Positions 50,977-59,412 of a DNA stretch of 64,000 nt are shown here, in pieces (within the stretch, counting starts at the first letter, position 1; each line of letters starts with the position of its first letter). The notes below the pieces were generated by a model, which was not told where the DNA came from, did no database searches, and saw only the letters and a list, made by a program, of their open reading frames with translations. This DNA comes from Defluviibacillus sp043739385. GTDB taxonomy: Bacteria > Pseudomonadota > Gammaproteobacteria > Burkholderiales > Burkholderiaceae_C. The translations under genes were made by a program, and so were the position numbers. The stretch spans positions 1-64,000 of the forward strand of contig JAYUED010000007.1 in the NCBI GenBank assembly GCA_043739385.1, given 5' to 3'.

Positions 50977-51726
50977 ATGAAGGTACTGGTAGCAGTGAAA
51001 CGCGTAGTGGACTACAACGTCAAAGTTCGCGTCAAATCAGACGGAACAGGTGTAGATATCGCCAACGTCAAGATGAGCATGAATCCCTTTGACGAAATCG
51101 CCGTCGAAGAAGCCGTTCGTCTTAAAGAAAAGGGCGCTGTCACCGAAATCATCGTCGTGTCATGTGGTGTGCAGCAGTGCCAAGAAACTCTGCGCACTGC
51201 CATGGCTATTGGCGCAGACCGTGCCATCCATGTGTTGACCGACCAAGAGCTGCAACCTTTGGCGGTCGCCAAGCTGCTCAAAGCTTTGGTGGACAAAGAG
51301 CAACCCGGCCTCATCATTCTCGGCAAACAAGCCATTGATGACGATTGCAACCAAACCGGTCAAATGTTGGCCGCGTTGGCTGATTTACCCCAAGCCACTT
51401 TCGCCAGTAAAGTCGAGATCGCCGACAACCAAGCCCTGGTTACCCGCGAAGTCGATGGCGGCTCTGAGACCCTTGCTATCAGCCTGCCCGCCGTCGTCAC
51501 CACCGACTTGCGCCTGAATGAGCCACGCTATGTCACCTTGCCCAACATCATGAAGGCCAAGAAGAAACAGCTCGACGTGTTCAGTCCCGCCGACTTGGGT
51601 GTTGACGTAGCGCCACGCATCAAGACCCTCAAAGTCAGCGAGCCACCCCAGCGCAGCGCCGGTATAAAGGTGCCCGATGTGGCTACCTTGGTTGCCAAGC
51701 TCAAGAACGAAGCCAAAGTCATCTAA
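50977..51726 (+). CDS. etfB: Electron transfer flavoprotein subunit beta
   Basis: EtfB (249 residues, the usual length). The start is the ATG at 50977, with CGGAG 7 nt upstream; an ATG 6 nt earlier is too close to that site. It opens MKVLVAVKRVVDYNVKVRVK and contains the AMP-site region VEEAVRLKEKG, GIADRAIHVL-like segments, and the EtfB signature around REVDGGSETLAISLPAVVTT and LRLNEPRYVTLPNIMKAKKK. It forms a heterodimer with EtfA that carries electrons from acyl-CoA dehydrogenases to the quinone pool. Spacing to etfA is 47 nt. Confidence 0.97.
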   Translation: MKVLVAVKRVVDYNVKVRVKSDGTGVDIANVKMSMNPFDEIAVEEAVRLKEKGAVTEIIVVSCGVQQCQETLRTAMAIGADRAIHVLTDQELQPLAVAKLLKALVDKEQPGLIILGKQAIDDDCNQTGQMLAALADLPQATFASKVEIADNQALVTREVDGGSETLAISLPAVVTTDLRLNEPRYVTLPNIMKAKKKQLDVFSPADLGVDVAPRIKTLKVSEPPQRSAGIKVPDVATLVAKLKNEAKVI

Positions 51727-51773
51727 GCCGACTGACTGGACTGACCAGACTGACCCTTTAGGAGAACAAACAC

Positions 51774-52706
51774 ATGACATCCTTAGTTATTGCCGAACAC
51801 GACAACGCCAGCATCAAAGGCGCTACCCTCAACACCGTTACCGCAGCCCTCGCTTGTGGTGGTGATGTTCACGTCCTCATCGCCGGTGCCAATGCCGGTG
51901 CCGCTGCCGCTGCCGCTGCCAAAATTGCAGGTGTTGCCAAAGTCATCCATGCTGATGGCGAACAGTTTGCCCACGGCCTCGCAGAAAACGTCGCGGCCCA
52001 AGTGGTTGCCATTGCCAGCAGTTACAGCCATCTGCTGTTCCCTTCCACCGCTGCAGGTAAGAACGTCGCTCCCCGCGTTGCTGCCAAATTGGATGTAGGC
52101 CAGATCAGCGACATCACCAAGGTGATTGCTGCCGATACGTTTGAGCGTCCTATCTATGCCGGTAACGCCATAGCAACGGTACAAAGCCTAGACGCTACCA
52201 AAGTCATCACCGTGCGAACCACAGGCTTCGACCCTGCGGCTGTCAGCGGTGGCGCTGCAGCTGTCGAAGTCGCTACTTGCGTGGCCGACAGCGGCAAGAG
52301 CAGCTTTAAAGGGAGTGAGATCGCCAAGAACGACCGCCCTGAGCTCACCGCCGCAAAAATCATCGTGAGCGGTGGCCGTGCCTTGGGTTCCAGCGAGAAG
52401 TTTGCTGAAGTCATGACGCCGCTGGCCGACAAGCTCGGCGCAGCCATGGGGGCATCCCGTGCCGCCGTGGATGCAGGCTACGCGCCTAACGACTGGCAAG
52501 TTGGCCAGACTGGCAAGATCGTTGCGCCCCAGCTGTACATTGCTGCCGGTATCTCCGGTGCCATCCAGCATCTGGCCGGTATGAAGGACAGCAAGGTCAT
52601 CGTCGCTATTAATAAGGACGAAGAAGCGCCTATTTTCAGTGTGGCGGACTACGGCCTTGTGGCTGACTTGTTCACGGCGGTGCCTGAACTGGTGGCTGCT
52701 CTGTAA
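51774..52706 (+). CDS. etfA: Electron transfer flavoprotein subunit alpha
   Basis: EtfA (310 residues) binds the FAD of ETF. N-terminal domain: MTSLVIAEHDNASIKGATLN. An alanine-rich stretch (residues ~38-50, GANAGAAAAAAAKIAG) arises from repeated GCCGGTGCC/GCTGCC units. C-terminal FAD domain: IIVSGGRALGSSEKF, GASRAAVDAGYAPNDWQVGQ, GISGAIQHLAGMKDSKVIVA and INKDEEAPIF, the family signature. A strong hairpin terminator follows. Confidence 0.97.
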   Translation: MTSLVIAEHDNASIKGATLNTVTAALACGGDVHVLIAGANAGAAAAAAAKIAGVAKVIHADGEQFAHGLAENVAAQVVAIASSYSHLLFPSTAAGKNVAPRVAAKLDVGQISDITKVIAADTFERPIYAGNAIATVQSLDATKVITVRTTGFDPAAVSGGAAAVEVATCVADSGKSSFKGSEIAKNDRPELTAAKIIVSGGRALGSSEKFAEVMTPLADKLGAAMGASRAAVDAGYAPNDWQVGQTGKIVAPQLYIAAGISGAIQHLAGMKDSKVIVAINKDEEAPIFSVADYGLVADLFTAVPELVAAL

Positions 52707-52749
52707 GCCCAAACCCCTCATCCGCCCTAGGACTTAAAACGCCTCACGC

Positions 52750-52785
52750 AGCCCTCTTGACCCCCGTCATCAGGGCTGTTTTTTT
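52750..52785 (+). terminator. Rho-independent terminator after etfBA
   Basis: AGCCCT and AGGGCT form the outer stem, with an inner GAC/GTC pairing, followed by a G and a run of seven T. It lies 43 nt after the etfA stop, before the acyl-CoA dehydrogenase gene. Confidence 0.75.
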
Positions 52786-52821
52786 ACGCTCAAAACAGCT
52801 TTTCGACACAAAGTAATAGCC

Positions 52822-54612
52822 ATGACCTACAAAGCCCCGATCAAAGATATGCTGTTCGCGATGAAGCACCTCGCCAACATCGAGCAGGTAGCACTTATTT
52901 CCGGTTTTGAAGACGCAAGTTTGGAGACGGCCCAGGCCGTGCTCGAAGAATGCGCCAAATTCAATGAAAACGTGTTGGCCCCGCTGAACTGGGAAGGCGA
53001 CAAAAACCCCAGCAGCTGGAAAGACGGCAAAGTCACCACCACGCCCGGTTTTAAAGAAGCGTTCAAGCAGTACACCGATGGCGGCTGGCAAGGGCTACAG
53101 CACCCGGTTGAATACGGTGGTCAAGGTCTGCCTAAGTTGATTGGTGCGGCTTGCGTAGAAATGCTGAATTCAGCCAATATGAGCTTCGCCCTGTGCCCGT
53201 TGCTGACCGATGGCAACATTGAGGCCCTGCTGACTGCGGGGTCCGACGAGCTCAAAGCAACCTACCTGCACAAGCTGGTCAGTGGCCAATGGACGGGTAC
53301 GATGAACCTGACCGAGCCGCAAGCGGGCTCAGACTTGGCCATGGTGCGTACCAAGGCTGACCCACAGCCTGACGGCACCTACAAAATCTTTGGCACCAAG
53401 ATTTATATCACCTACGGCGAACATGACATGGCCGAGAACATCGTCCACCTCGTGCTGGCCCGTGTGGCCGGTGCGCCTGAAGGCGTGAAGGGTATTAGCC
53501 TGTTTGTTGTGCCCAAGTTCATGGTCAACAAAGATGGCTCGCTGGGCAGTCGCAATGATGCGCATTGCGTCAGCATCGAGCACAAAATGGGCATTAAGGC
53601 CAGCCCTACGGCGGTGCTGCAATTCGGCGACAACGGCGGTGCGGTGGGTTACCTGGTCGGTGAAGAAAACCGGGGGCTCGAATACATGTTCATCATGATG
53701 AACGCCGCCCGCTACGCCGTGGGCACGCAAGGTATCGCCGTGGCTGAGCGTTCCTACCAGCAGGCCGTGCATTTCGCCAAAGACCGTGTACAAAGCCGCC
53801 CCGTGGACGGTTCCATCAAGGCCAGCGCGCCCATCATTCACCACCCGGATGTGAAGCGAATGCTGATGACGATGCGCGCCTACATCGAAGGCTGTCGCTC
53901 TATGGCTACCGTCGCTGCTGCTGCTTACGACGCCGCTCACAAGCACCCTGACCCTGAAGTACGTAAGCAAAATACGCTTTTCTATGAGTTCATGGTGCCG
54001 CTGGTCAAGGGCTACAGCACAGAGATGAGTTTGGAAGTCACATCCTTGGGCGTTCAGGTTCACGGTGGCATGGGTTTCATTGAGGAAACCGGTGCCGCCC
54101 AGCACTACCGCGATGCCAAAATTTTGACCATCTACGAAGGCACTACCGCCATCCAGGCGAATGACTTGGTGGGTCGAAAGACGATGCGCGATGGTGGCCA
54201 AACGGCCAAAGCTATTGCGGGTCAAATTGAGGTGACAGAAGCCGCGCTCGCTGCTTTGGGCACTGCCGATGCTTTGGCAGTTGCCAAGCGCCTCAAAGCT
54301 GCTCGCCTTGCCTTTGTTGACGTGGTTGATTTCGTTGCTGGAAACACCAAATCCTCCCCCAACGCCGTGTATGCAGGCAGCGTGCCTTACCTGATGTTGG
54401 CCGGCAACCTGATGGCTGGTTGGCAAATGGGCAGGGCCTTGTTGGCGGCGCAGCGCGAATTGGCCAGCGGTGAAGACGCTGCTTTCATGCACGCCAAAAT
54501 CACCACCGCCCGCTTCTATGCCGACCACCTGCTGACCAAAGCACCAGGAATGCGCGACAGCATCGTCGAGGGCGCTGAGTGCGTCACGGCCTTGGCCCTG
54601 GATGCCTTTTGA
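52822..54612 (+). CDS. Acyl-CoA dehydrogenase with C-terminal extension (DmdC-like group)
   Basis: A 596-residue enzyme with the N-terminal accessory segment (YKAPIKDMLFAMKHLANIEQ) and C-terminal domain of the long acyl-CoA dehydrogenase group. Core motifs: MNLTEPQAGSDLAMVRTKA, GIKASPTAVLQFG, MMNAARYAVGTQGIAVAERS, and the base region ILTIYEGTTAIQANDLVGRK (glutamate of YEGT). It oxidises an acyl-CoA, donating electrons to the EtfBA encoded just upstream. Chain length or substituent specificity unknown. Confidence 0.93.
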   Translation: MTYKAPIKDMLFAMKHLANIEQVALISGFEDASLETAQAVLEECAKFNENVLAPLNWEGDKNPSSWKDGKVTTTPGFKEAFKQYTDGGWQGLQHPVEYGGQGLPKLIGAACVEMLNSANMSFALCPLLTDGNIEALLTAGSDELKATYLHKLVSGQWTGTMNLTEPQAGSDLAMVRTKADPQPDGTYKIFGTKIYITYGEHDMAENIVHLVLARVAGAPEGVKGISLFVVPKFMVNKDGSLGSRNDAHCVSIEHKMGIKASPTAVLQFGDNGGAVGYLVGEENRGLEYMFIMMNAARYAVGTQGIAVAERSYQQAVHFAKDRVQSRPVDGSIKASAPIIHHPDVKRMLMTMRAYIEGCRSMATVAAAAYDAAHKHPDPEVRKQNTLFYEFMVPLVKGYSTEMSLEVTSLGVQVHGGMGFIEETGAAQHYRDAKILTIYEGTTAIQANDLVGRKTMRDGGQTAKAIAGQIEVTEAALAALGTADALAVAKRLKAARLAFVDVVDFVAGNTKSSPNAVYAGSVPYLMLAGNLMAGWQMGRALLAAQRELASGEDAAFMHAKITTARFYADHLLTKAPGMRDSIVEGAECVTALALDAF

Positions 54613-54654
54613 TGTTATTAATGCTGTCAATATTATCTATTTAATAGCTAACAC

Positions 54655-54686
54655 AGCGCATCCATCATGCGCTAAAGCCTTTTTTA
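54655..54686 (+). terminator. Terminator-like hairpin after acyl-CoA dehydrogenase
   Basis: AGCGCAT and ATGCGCT form a perfect 7-bp stem with a 5-nt loop, followed after AAAGCC by six T. It lies 43 nt beyond the stop codon and 55 nt before the nitronate monooxygenase start. Confidence 0.6.
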
Positions 54687-54740
54687 TTGAAAATATACCC
54701 TGCCGTCTTGCTGTCTTTCTAACCCTTTATTGGAAACCTC

Positions 54741-55706
54741 ATGTCCAAGCTGCCCCTTACCCTGCAAAACCTGCCCCTGCCCATCATTGCATCGCCGCTG
54801 TTCATCATCAGCACGCCAAAATCGGTGATTGCCCAGTGCCTCTCCGGCGTGGTCGGTTCTATGCCCGCCCTGAATGCCCGCCCTGCAGCTCAGCTCGAAG
54901 AATGGCTGATCGAAATCACTGAAACCTTAGCGGCTTACAACAAGGCCAACCCTGACAAGCCTGCCGCGCCTTTCGCCATTAACCAAATCGTCCATAAAAG
55001 CAACGATCGCTTAGAGCACGACATGGCGATGTGCGTTAAGTACAAGGTGCCAATCATCATCACCAGCCTTGGGGCGCGCGAAGACATCAACGCCGCCGCG
55101 CACAGCTACGGTGGTGTGGTGCTGCACGACATCATTAACAACAAGCATGCCCGAAAAGCTATCGAAAAAGGTGCGGATGGCCTGATCGCTGTGGCTGCTG
55201 GTGCTGGCGGCCACGCGGGTGTTAAAAGCCCCTTCGCCCTGATCCAGGAAATCCGCCAGTGGTTTGACGGCCCTATTGCTTTGAGTGGTGCCATCAGCAC
55301 CGGCGACGCCGTGTTGGCCGCCCAAGCTATGGGTGCTGACTTTGCTTACATTGGCTCCGCGTTCATTGCGACCGAAGAAGCCCGCGCCGCAGACGGCTAC
55401 AAGCAGGCCATTGTGGACAGCAACTCAGACGATATCGTTTACAGCAATCTCTTTACTGGCGTACATGGTAACTACCTTGCACCCAGCATCCGTGCTGCAG
55501 GCATGGATCCTGAGAATCTGCCAGAAGGTGATGTGAAAACCATGAATTTCGCCGCCGGGGAAGGTAGCAAAGCCAAGGCCTGGAAAGAGATTTGGGGCTG
55601 TGGCCAGGGCATTGGCTCGGTAGATAAGATTTCAACTACCGCAGAATTTGTCGGCAAACTCAAGCGTGAATACACCGCTGCACGGGCGCGTTTGCAGTTG
55701 GCGTAA
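54741..55706 (+). CDS. Nitronate monooxygenase (2-nitropropane dioxygenase family)
   Basis: FMN-dependent TIM-barrel enzyme of 321 residues. It begins LTLQNLPLPIIASPLFIIST, then INQIVHKSNDRLEHDMAM and the phosphate-binding/active-site segment LIAVAAGAGGHAGVKSPFAL with the conserved GGHAG. IALSGAISTGDAVLAAQAMG and GADFAYIGSAFIATEEA follow. Members oxidise propionate-3-nitronate or similar nitronates; some act as enoyl reductases. Follows the acyl-CoA dehydrogenase on the same strand. Confidence 0.93.
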   Translation: MSKLPLTLQNLPLPIIASPLFIISTPKSVIAQCLSGVVGSMPALNARPAAQLEEWLIEITETLAAYNKANPDKPAAPFAINQIVHKSNDRLEHDMAMCVKYKVPIIITSLGAREDINAAAHSYGGVVLHDIINNKHARKAIEKGADGLIAVAAGAGGHAGVKSPFALIQEIRQWFDGPIALSGAISTGDAVLAAQAMGADFAYIGSAFIATEEARAADGYKQAIVDSNSDDIVYSNLFTGVHGNYLAPSIRAAGMDPENLPEGDVKTMNFAAGEGSKAKAWKEIWGCGQGIGSVDKISTTAEFVGKLKREYTAARARLQLA

Positions 55707-55786
55707 TTGGCTTAAAGAAAAAACCAACGCATCAGCCCCACGCTGTGAAGCGGTAGGTTGAGGTTGGTGCTTGAAGGAGTTTTCGG

Positions 55787-56380
55787 CTAGGCCATCAAGG
55801 CCTCAGTGACAAAATCCAGCCGGTCTTGTCCAAAGAACATCTCGTCTCCCACAAACACTGTGGGTGCGCCAAATATCCCGCGTTGTACCGCTGCCTCAGT
55901 GTTTGCTTTCAATGCTGCCTTCACTTCAGCATCGCCCACCAGCGCCATGATCTGCGCTGCTGCAAACCCGGCTTTCTCAAACACCTGCACCGCGAGCGTC
56001 GGATCGTTCAGGTTCTGCGCCTCGATCCACATAGCGTTGAATACCGCACTCAGTACCGCGTCGAAGCGCTCAGGCTGATGCAATTGAATACCCACGAGCG
56101 CACGCATCAGGGTCAAGGTATTGATCGGGAAGTGGGGATTCATCACCAACGTCACGCCGTAACGCTTTGCAAACCGGCCCAAGTCCTTTGTCATATACCG
56201 TCCTTTGTGCGGCACTGAGGCGGGCGATGAATTCCCCGTCGCTTGGAAAACGCCGCCCAACAGCATCGGCTTATAGACCAATGTAGCTCCGGTTTTAGCG
56301 CAGAGCTTGGGCAGTTGCGTCCAGGCCAAATAAGATGCGGGGCTGCCCACATCAAAGAAAAATTCTGCAATTTTGGACAT
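55787..56380 (-). CDS. 2-Hydroxychromene-2-carboxylate isomerase/DsbA-family protein
   Basis: A 197-residue DsbA/kappa-GST-fold protein. It starts MSKIAEFFFDVGSPASYLAW (the FD.GSP-Y signature of the HCCA isomerase group, with serine in place of the DsbA cysteine pair), and contains NTLTLMRALVG and GIFGAPTVFVGDEMFFGQDR. Members isomerise 2-hydroxychromene-2-carboxylate in naphthalene degradation or conjugate glutathione. Here it is divergent from a TetR gene with a shared operator, suggesting inducible detoxification (inference). Confidence 0.9.
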   Translation of the reverse strand: MSKIAEFFFDVGSPASYLAWTQLPKLCAKTGATLVYKPMLLGGVFQATGNSSPASVPHKGRYMTKDLGRFAKRYGVTLVMNPHFPINTLTLMRALVGIQLHQPERFDAVLSAVFNAMWIEAQNLNDPTLAVQVFEKAGFAAAQIMALVGDAEVKAALKANTEAAVQRGIFGAPTVFVGDEMFFGQDRLDFVTEALMA

Positions 56381-56421
56381 GGTTAATCTCCTGGTTCTAG
56401 ATGGATAAAAGTTATATAAAA

Positions 56422-56442
56422 CGTTCGTTCATTAAACGAACG
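56422..56442. promoter_or_regulatory. Operator-like palindrome CGTTCGTT / AACGAACG
   Basis: Perfect 8-bp arms separated by 5 nt, in the divergent spacer between the HCCA isomerase gene and the TetR gene. The same CGTTCGTT half-site occurs twice at 57095-57120. Most likely the binding site of the neighbouring TetR protein. Confidence 0.7.
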
Positions 56443-56492
56443 GTATGTTATCGTCAGATTTTTGTCAATCTGGAAACTACTCAGGTTAAGCC

Positions 56493-57062
56493 ATGCGTTA
56501 CGCCAACACCCACAAAGATGAAACCCGCAAAAAGCTGATGACCAGCAGCCGTGCTATTGCCAAAAAGGGCGGCTTTAACAGCACGGGCATTGATGCGCTG
56601 ATGGCCTCAATCGGCCTTACTGGGGGTGCGTTTTACAGCCACTTTCCATCCAAGCAAGCGCTGTTTGAAGCACTGATTGCAGAGGAAATGGACAACAGCA
56701 GCAATATGCTTGCTGGCGACATAGACTCACCCGACAACCACGTTGCCAAGTGCTTGCGTGACTACCTCAGCACTTTTCATGCACTCAACCCTGAAGTCGG
56801 CTGCGTTCTACCCACCTTGGGCGCAGAGATAGCCCGCGCTGGTCCCGCAGTGCGTACGCAGGTAGAAGCTGCGCTCAAACGGACGCAAAAGAGCTGGAGT
56901 TCCCGCACCGATGACCCTGACACCGCTTGGGCACTCATCGCGCAATGTGTAGGTGCACTGGTGCTAGCCCGTGCTGTAGAAAGCGATCGCACACGCAAAG
57001 AAATCTTGGCTGCTAGCCGTCGGTTTCTGGACAAAGCGCAGGCACAGAACGCACGAACTTAG
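56493..57062 (+). CDS. TetR/AcrR-family regulator of the isomerase/SDR locus
   Basis: A 189-residue TetR protein. HTH: KKLMTSSRAIAKKGGFNSTG, then IGLTGGAFYSHFPSKQALFE. C-terminal ligand domain: LNPEVGCVLPTLGAEIARAG, which fits the YxCPxxxLxxE-like pattern of the NemR/AcuR-related group. It is flanked on both sides by CGTTCGTT-containing operator candidates and so likely represses both the HCCA isomerase and SDR genes, and itself. Confidence 0.92.
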   Translation: MRYANTHKDETRKKLMTSSRAIAKKGGFNSTGIDALMASIGLTGGAFYSHFPSKQALFEALIAEEMDNSSNMLAGDIDSPDNHVAKCLRDYLSTFHALNPEVGCVLPTLGAEIARAGPAVRTQVEAALKRTQKSWSSRTDDPDTAWALIAQCVGALVLARAVESDRTRKEILAASRRFLDKAQAQNART

Positions 57063-57094
57063 CGCTGAGCTTGACAGCAGTTGATATTTTGAAT

Positions 57095-57120
57095 AACGTT
57101 CGTTTACTGAACGTTCGTTT
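57095..57120. promoter_or_regulatory. Direct repeat of AACGTTCGTTT, second operator candidate
   Basis: Two identical 11-mers AACGTTCGTTT separated by ACTG, 15 nt before the SDR start codon and overlapping its probable promoter/leader. Each contains the CGTTCGTT half-site seen as an inverted pair at 56422-56442. Confidence 0.65.
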
Positions 57121-57134
57121 TTTAAAGGAAAACA

Positions 57135-57887
57135 ATGACAACTGCTACAGTAACTTCTTCAACTTCCCCCAAGGTCGCCTTGGTTATCGGTGCCGGCGAC
57201 TCTACCGGCGGCGCTATCGCCAAGCGCTTCGCCAAAGAGGGCTACATCGCCTGCATGACGCGGCGTAACGCCGACAAGTTACAGCCGCTTATCGACAGTA
57301 TCCATGCAGACGGCGGGCACGCGTTCGGCTATGCCAGCGATGCCCGCAAAGAGGAAGAAGTTACTACGTTGTTCGAATCCATCGAGGCTGAACACGGCCC
57401 CATTGATGTAATGGTGTTCAACATCGGCGCTAACGTGCCCTGCAGCATCCTCGACGAAACTGCGCGCAAATACTTCAAGATTTGGGAAATGGCCTGCCTG
57501 AGCGGCTTTTTGAACGCACAAGCCGCAGCAAGGCGCATGGTCAAGCGTGGCCACGGCACGATTTTGTTCACGGGGGCTACGGCGGGGCTGCGTGGCTCAG
57601 CCAACTTTGCGGCTTTCGCCGGTGCCAAACACGCCTTGCGCGCACTGGCGCAAAGTATGGCACGTGAACTTGGCCCCCAAAACATCCACGTCGCCCATGT
57701 GGTGGTGGACGGCGCCATCGACACCGATTTCATCCGCACGACGTTTCCTGATCGCTATGCGTTGAAGGACCAAGACGGGATTTTGAATCCCGAGCACATT
57801 GCTGAGAACTACTGGTATCTGCATTCGCAGCCCCGAGACGCGTGGACGTTTGAGCTGGATTTGCGGCCGTATATGGAGCGTTGGTAG
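57135..57887 (+). CDS. Short-chain dehydrogenase/reductase (SDR)
   Basis: A 250-residue SDR with a slightly atypical glycine motif (VIGAGDSTGGAIAKRFAKEG). The tyrosine of the usual YxxxK catalytic motif is replaced: the site reads ANFAAFAGAKHALRAL, with F in place of Y, while the lysine is kept. It may therefore be catalytically altered, as in some glucose/ribitol-dehydrogenase-like proteins. Its C-terminus (DAWTFELDLRPYMERW) is conserved in a subgroup often found with TetR genes. Operator candidates lie immediately upstream. Confidence 0.88.
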   Translation: MTTATVTSSTSPKVALVIGAGDSTGGAIAKRFAKEGYIACMTRRNADKLQPLIDSIHADGGHAFGYASDARKEEEVTTLFESIEAEHGPIDVMVFNIGANVPCSILDETARKYFKIWEMACLSGFLNAQAAARRMVKRGHGTILFTGATAGLRGSANFAAFAGAKHALRALAQSMARELGPQNIHVAHVVVDGAIDTDFIRTTFPDRYALKDQDGILNPEHIAENYWYLHSQPRDAWTFELDLRPYMERW

Positions 57888-57942
57888 TAGGTAATAGGTA
57901 ATTTGTAATTGCCAGGCGCGCTGTACTCCTCACATGCGCGAA

Positions 57943-59130
57943 TCACATTCTTAGCGCTCCCGCATAACCCGTCATCTCCAAATACCCTCGCCCCACCCTG
58001 TGTCCACTGCTGTCTAGCAGCTCGCACAGGCCCTCCCAGTAAATCGCGCCAGTCGAGCTTCGGCTGTCCAGTTCCTGGCTTTCTACCAAGGCACGTACCG
58101 TGTAGAAATCCACGGGTGTGCGTACCAGCCATTCGATAGGGTAGTTAGCTTGGCTCAGTGGGCTTTTCCAATAGCGCAGGGGGCGAAACACCACTTCACC
58201 TCGACTGAACGCGTAGGTCTTGCCCTGCTTGGCTTGCGCGGTGCTGCGGAACGAGCCACCGTCCCACAGCGACTTGCCATCTTTGTTGCGCAGCCGAAAG
58301 GCGGTGAGGGCGCTACCGTCGTCCAAGTTCATGCCTATCCAGTCCCAGCCTACGGCGTCGGGGTGCAGCAGCTCTTCGCTCCATTCGTGGTCTAGCCAAG
58401 CCTTGCCCTTCACCTCGAACGCTTTGCCTTGCAAGCTCAAACTGCCCTGCACCGCCATCTGCGGCTGGCTGTAATAGAAGCTGGTTTGCGTAGCTTGTGG
58501 TCCTTTGCGTGACAAGCCCTTGTCGCCCTGCAATAGCAGCGGCTGGGTGCTGGTGCATTGCAAGTCGATACTAAGGTCTCGCCCTGGCAATTTGGCGTGG
58601 TAAACGCTGCCTTGCGGCGCATCAGGGTTTTGTTTGTCGCGCACTGGGCTGCGTTTGAGCGACCAGTCGCGTAGCTCCAGAACCGTGTTGCGCTTGCTGG
58701 CCGAGGCTAAATCAATATTTTCGTCACCGCTGGAACGGGCAATGCGCTGGTCGTGCAAGAGTTTTTGGCCTTTCACGTCAGTCACCGCTGCGTGGGCAAA
58801 GATCAGTTGTTTGGCTGCAAATGCGGAGCGCATCCCCTGTGTTGCGTCCACCCGTGAGCGGAAGAACGTCAGCTGAAAGCCGAAATCAGGCTCTGCCAGT
58901 GCAGCCGTCTCAGCGTCGGCACGCTCGCCGCTTGTGGCTTTGAAGGCTTGGCCAGTTATGTACCACCACTCAGTACGAAAGTCTGGGTGCGCGCCGTGGT
59001 CACGTGGGAACTCCAAAGCACCCTCCGAAATCGCCATGGCCAATGGGTTGAAGCCCAAGCCCATTAGCCCAGCCATCACCGACGGGCCACCCAGCAGCAG
59101 GCGGCGGGGGATGTTTAAGAAGGGATTCAT
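57943..59130 (-). CDS. AttH/CrtC-like lipocalin-fold exported protein
   Basis: A 395-residue protein with an N-terminal twin-arginine-like signal (IPRRLLLGGPSVMAGLMGLG, ending LAMA). The body matches the CrtC/AttH lipocalin-like family: FPRDHGAHPDFRTEWWYITG, FGFQLTFFRSRVD, GKAWLDHEWSEELLHPDAVG and GWDWIGMNLDDGSALTAFRL. AttH-type proteins are typically encoded with an FtsX-type permease and an ATPase. Here the FtsX-type gene is upstream on the same strand, but a rightward methyltransferase gene lies between. Confidence 0.88.
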   Translation of the reverse strand: MNPFLNIPRRLLLGGPSVMAGLMGLGFNPLAMAISEGALEFPRDHGAHPDFRTEWWYITGQAFKATSGERADAETAALAEPDFGFQLTFFRSRVDATQGMRSAFAAKQLIFAHAAVTDVKGQKLLHDQRIARSSGDENIDLASASKRNTVLELRDWSLKRSPVRDKQNPDAPQGSVYHAKLPGRDLSIDLQCTSTQPLLLQGDKGLSRKGPQATQTSFYYSQPQMAVQGSLSLQGKAFEVKGKAWLDHEWSEELLHPDAVGWDWIGMNLDDGSALTAFRLRNKDGKSLWDGGSFRSTAQAKQGKTYAFSRGEVVFRPLRYWKSPLSQANYPIEWLVRTPVDFYTVRALVESQELDSRSSTGAIYWEGLCELLDSSGHRVGRGYLEMTGYAGALRM

Positions 59131-59231
59131 AGTGAATTACGAAGCAAAAAAGGGGTGATTAGAAGGGGGGTAGGAGAGTGATTACACCTGAAATGCCTGC
59201 AGTTGCTTACCGTTAGGTTTGCGCAAGCGTT

Positions 59232-59259
59232 TTGACATCACTGGCACTTGCAATACCTA
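59232..59259 (+). promoter_or_regulatory. Possible sigma70 promoter upstream of the methyltransferase gene
   Basis: TTGACA at 59232-59237, a 16-nt spacer and TACCTA at 59254-59259, reading toward the gene at 59413. The -10 is weak, so support is limited. The rest of the 282-nt gap shows nothing recognisable. Confidence 0.28.
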
Positions 59260-59412
59260 GAAAACCTTGAATTTAGATAAACCCAGTCTGTAAAGATGGG
59301 TAAATAGGGCCTCAAAAAACCGACACTAAAGCTCTGCATGGCAAGATTGGTGCAGTGTAAAAGTACGCAAAGCTCCGGTGCAATAAGCCGGTAATAACTG
59401 GGCTATATACAA

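Noticed and set aside
53329..54630. 433-codon open frame on the minus strand
   Set aside because: It is fully antisense to the acyl-CoA dehydrogenase gene, whose protein has all family motifs; the antisense translation is His/Gly-rich without homology and results from codon bias.
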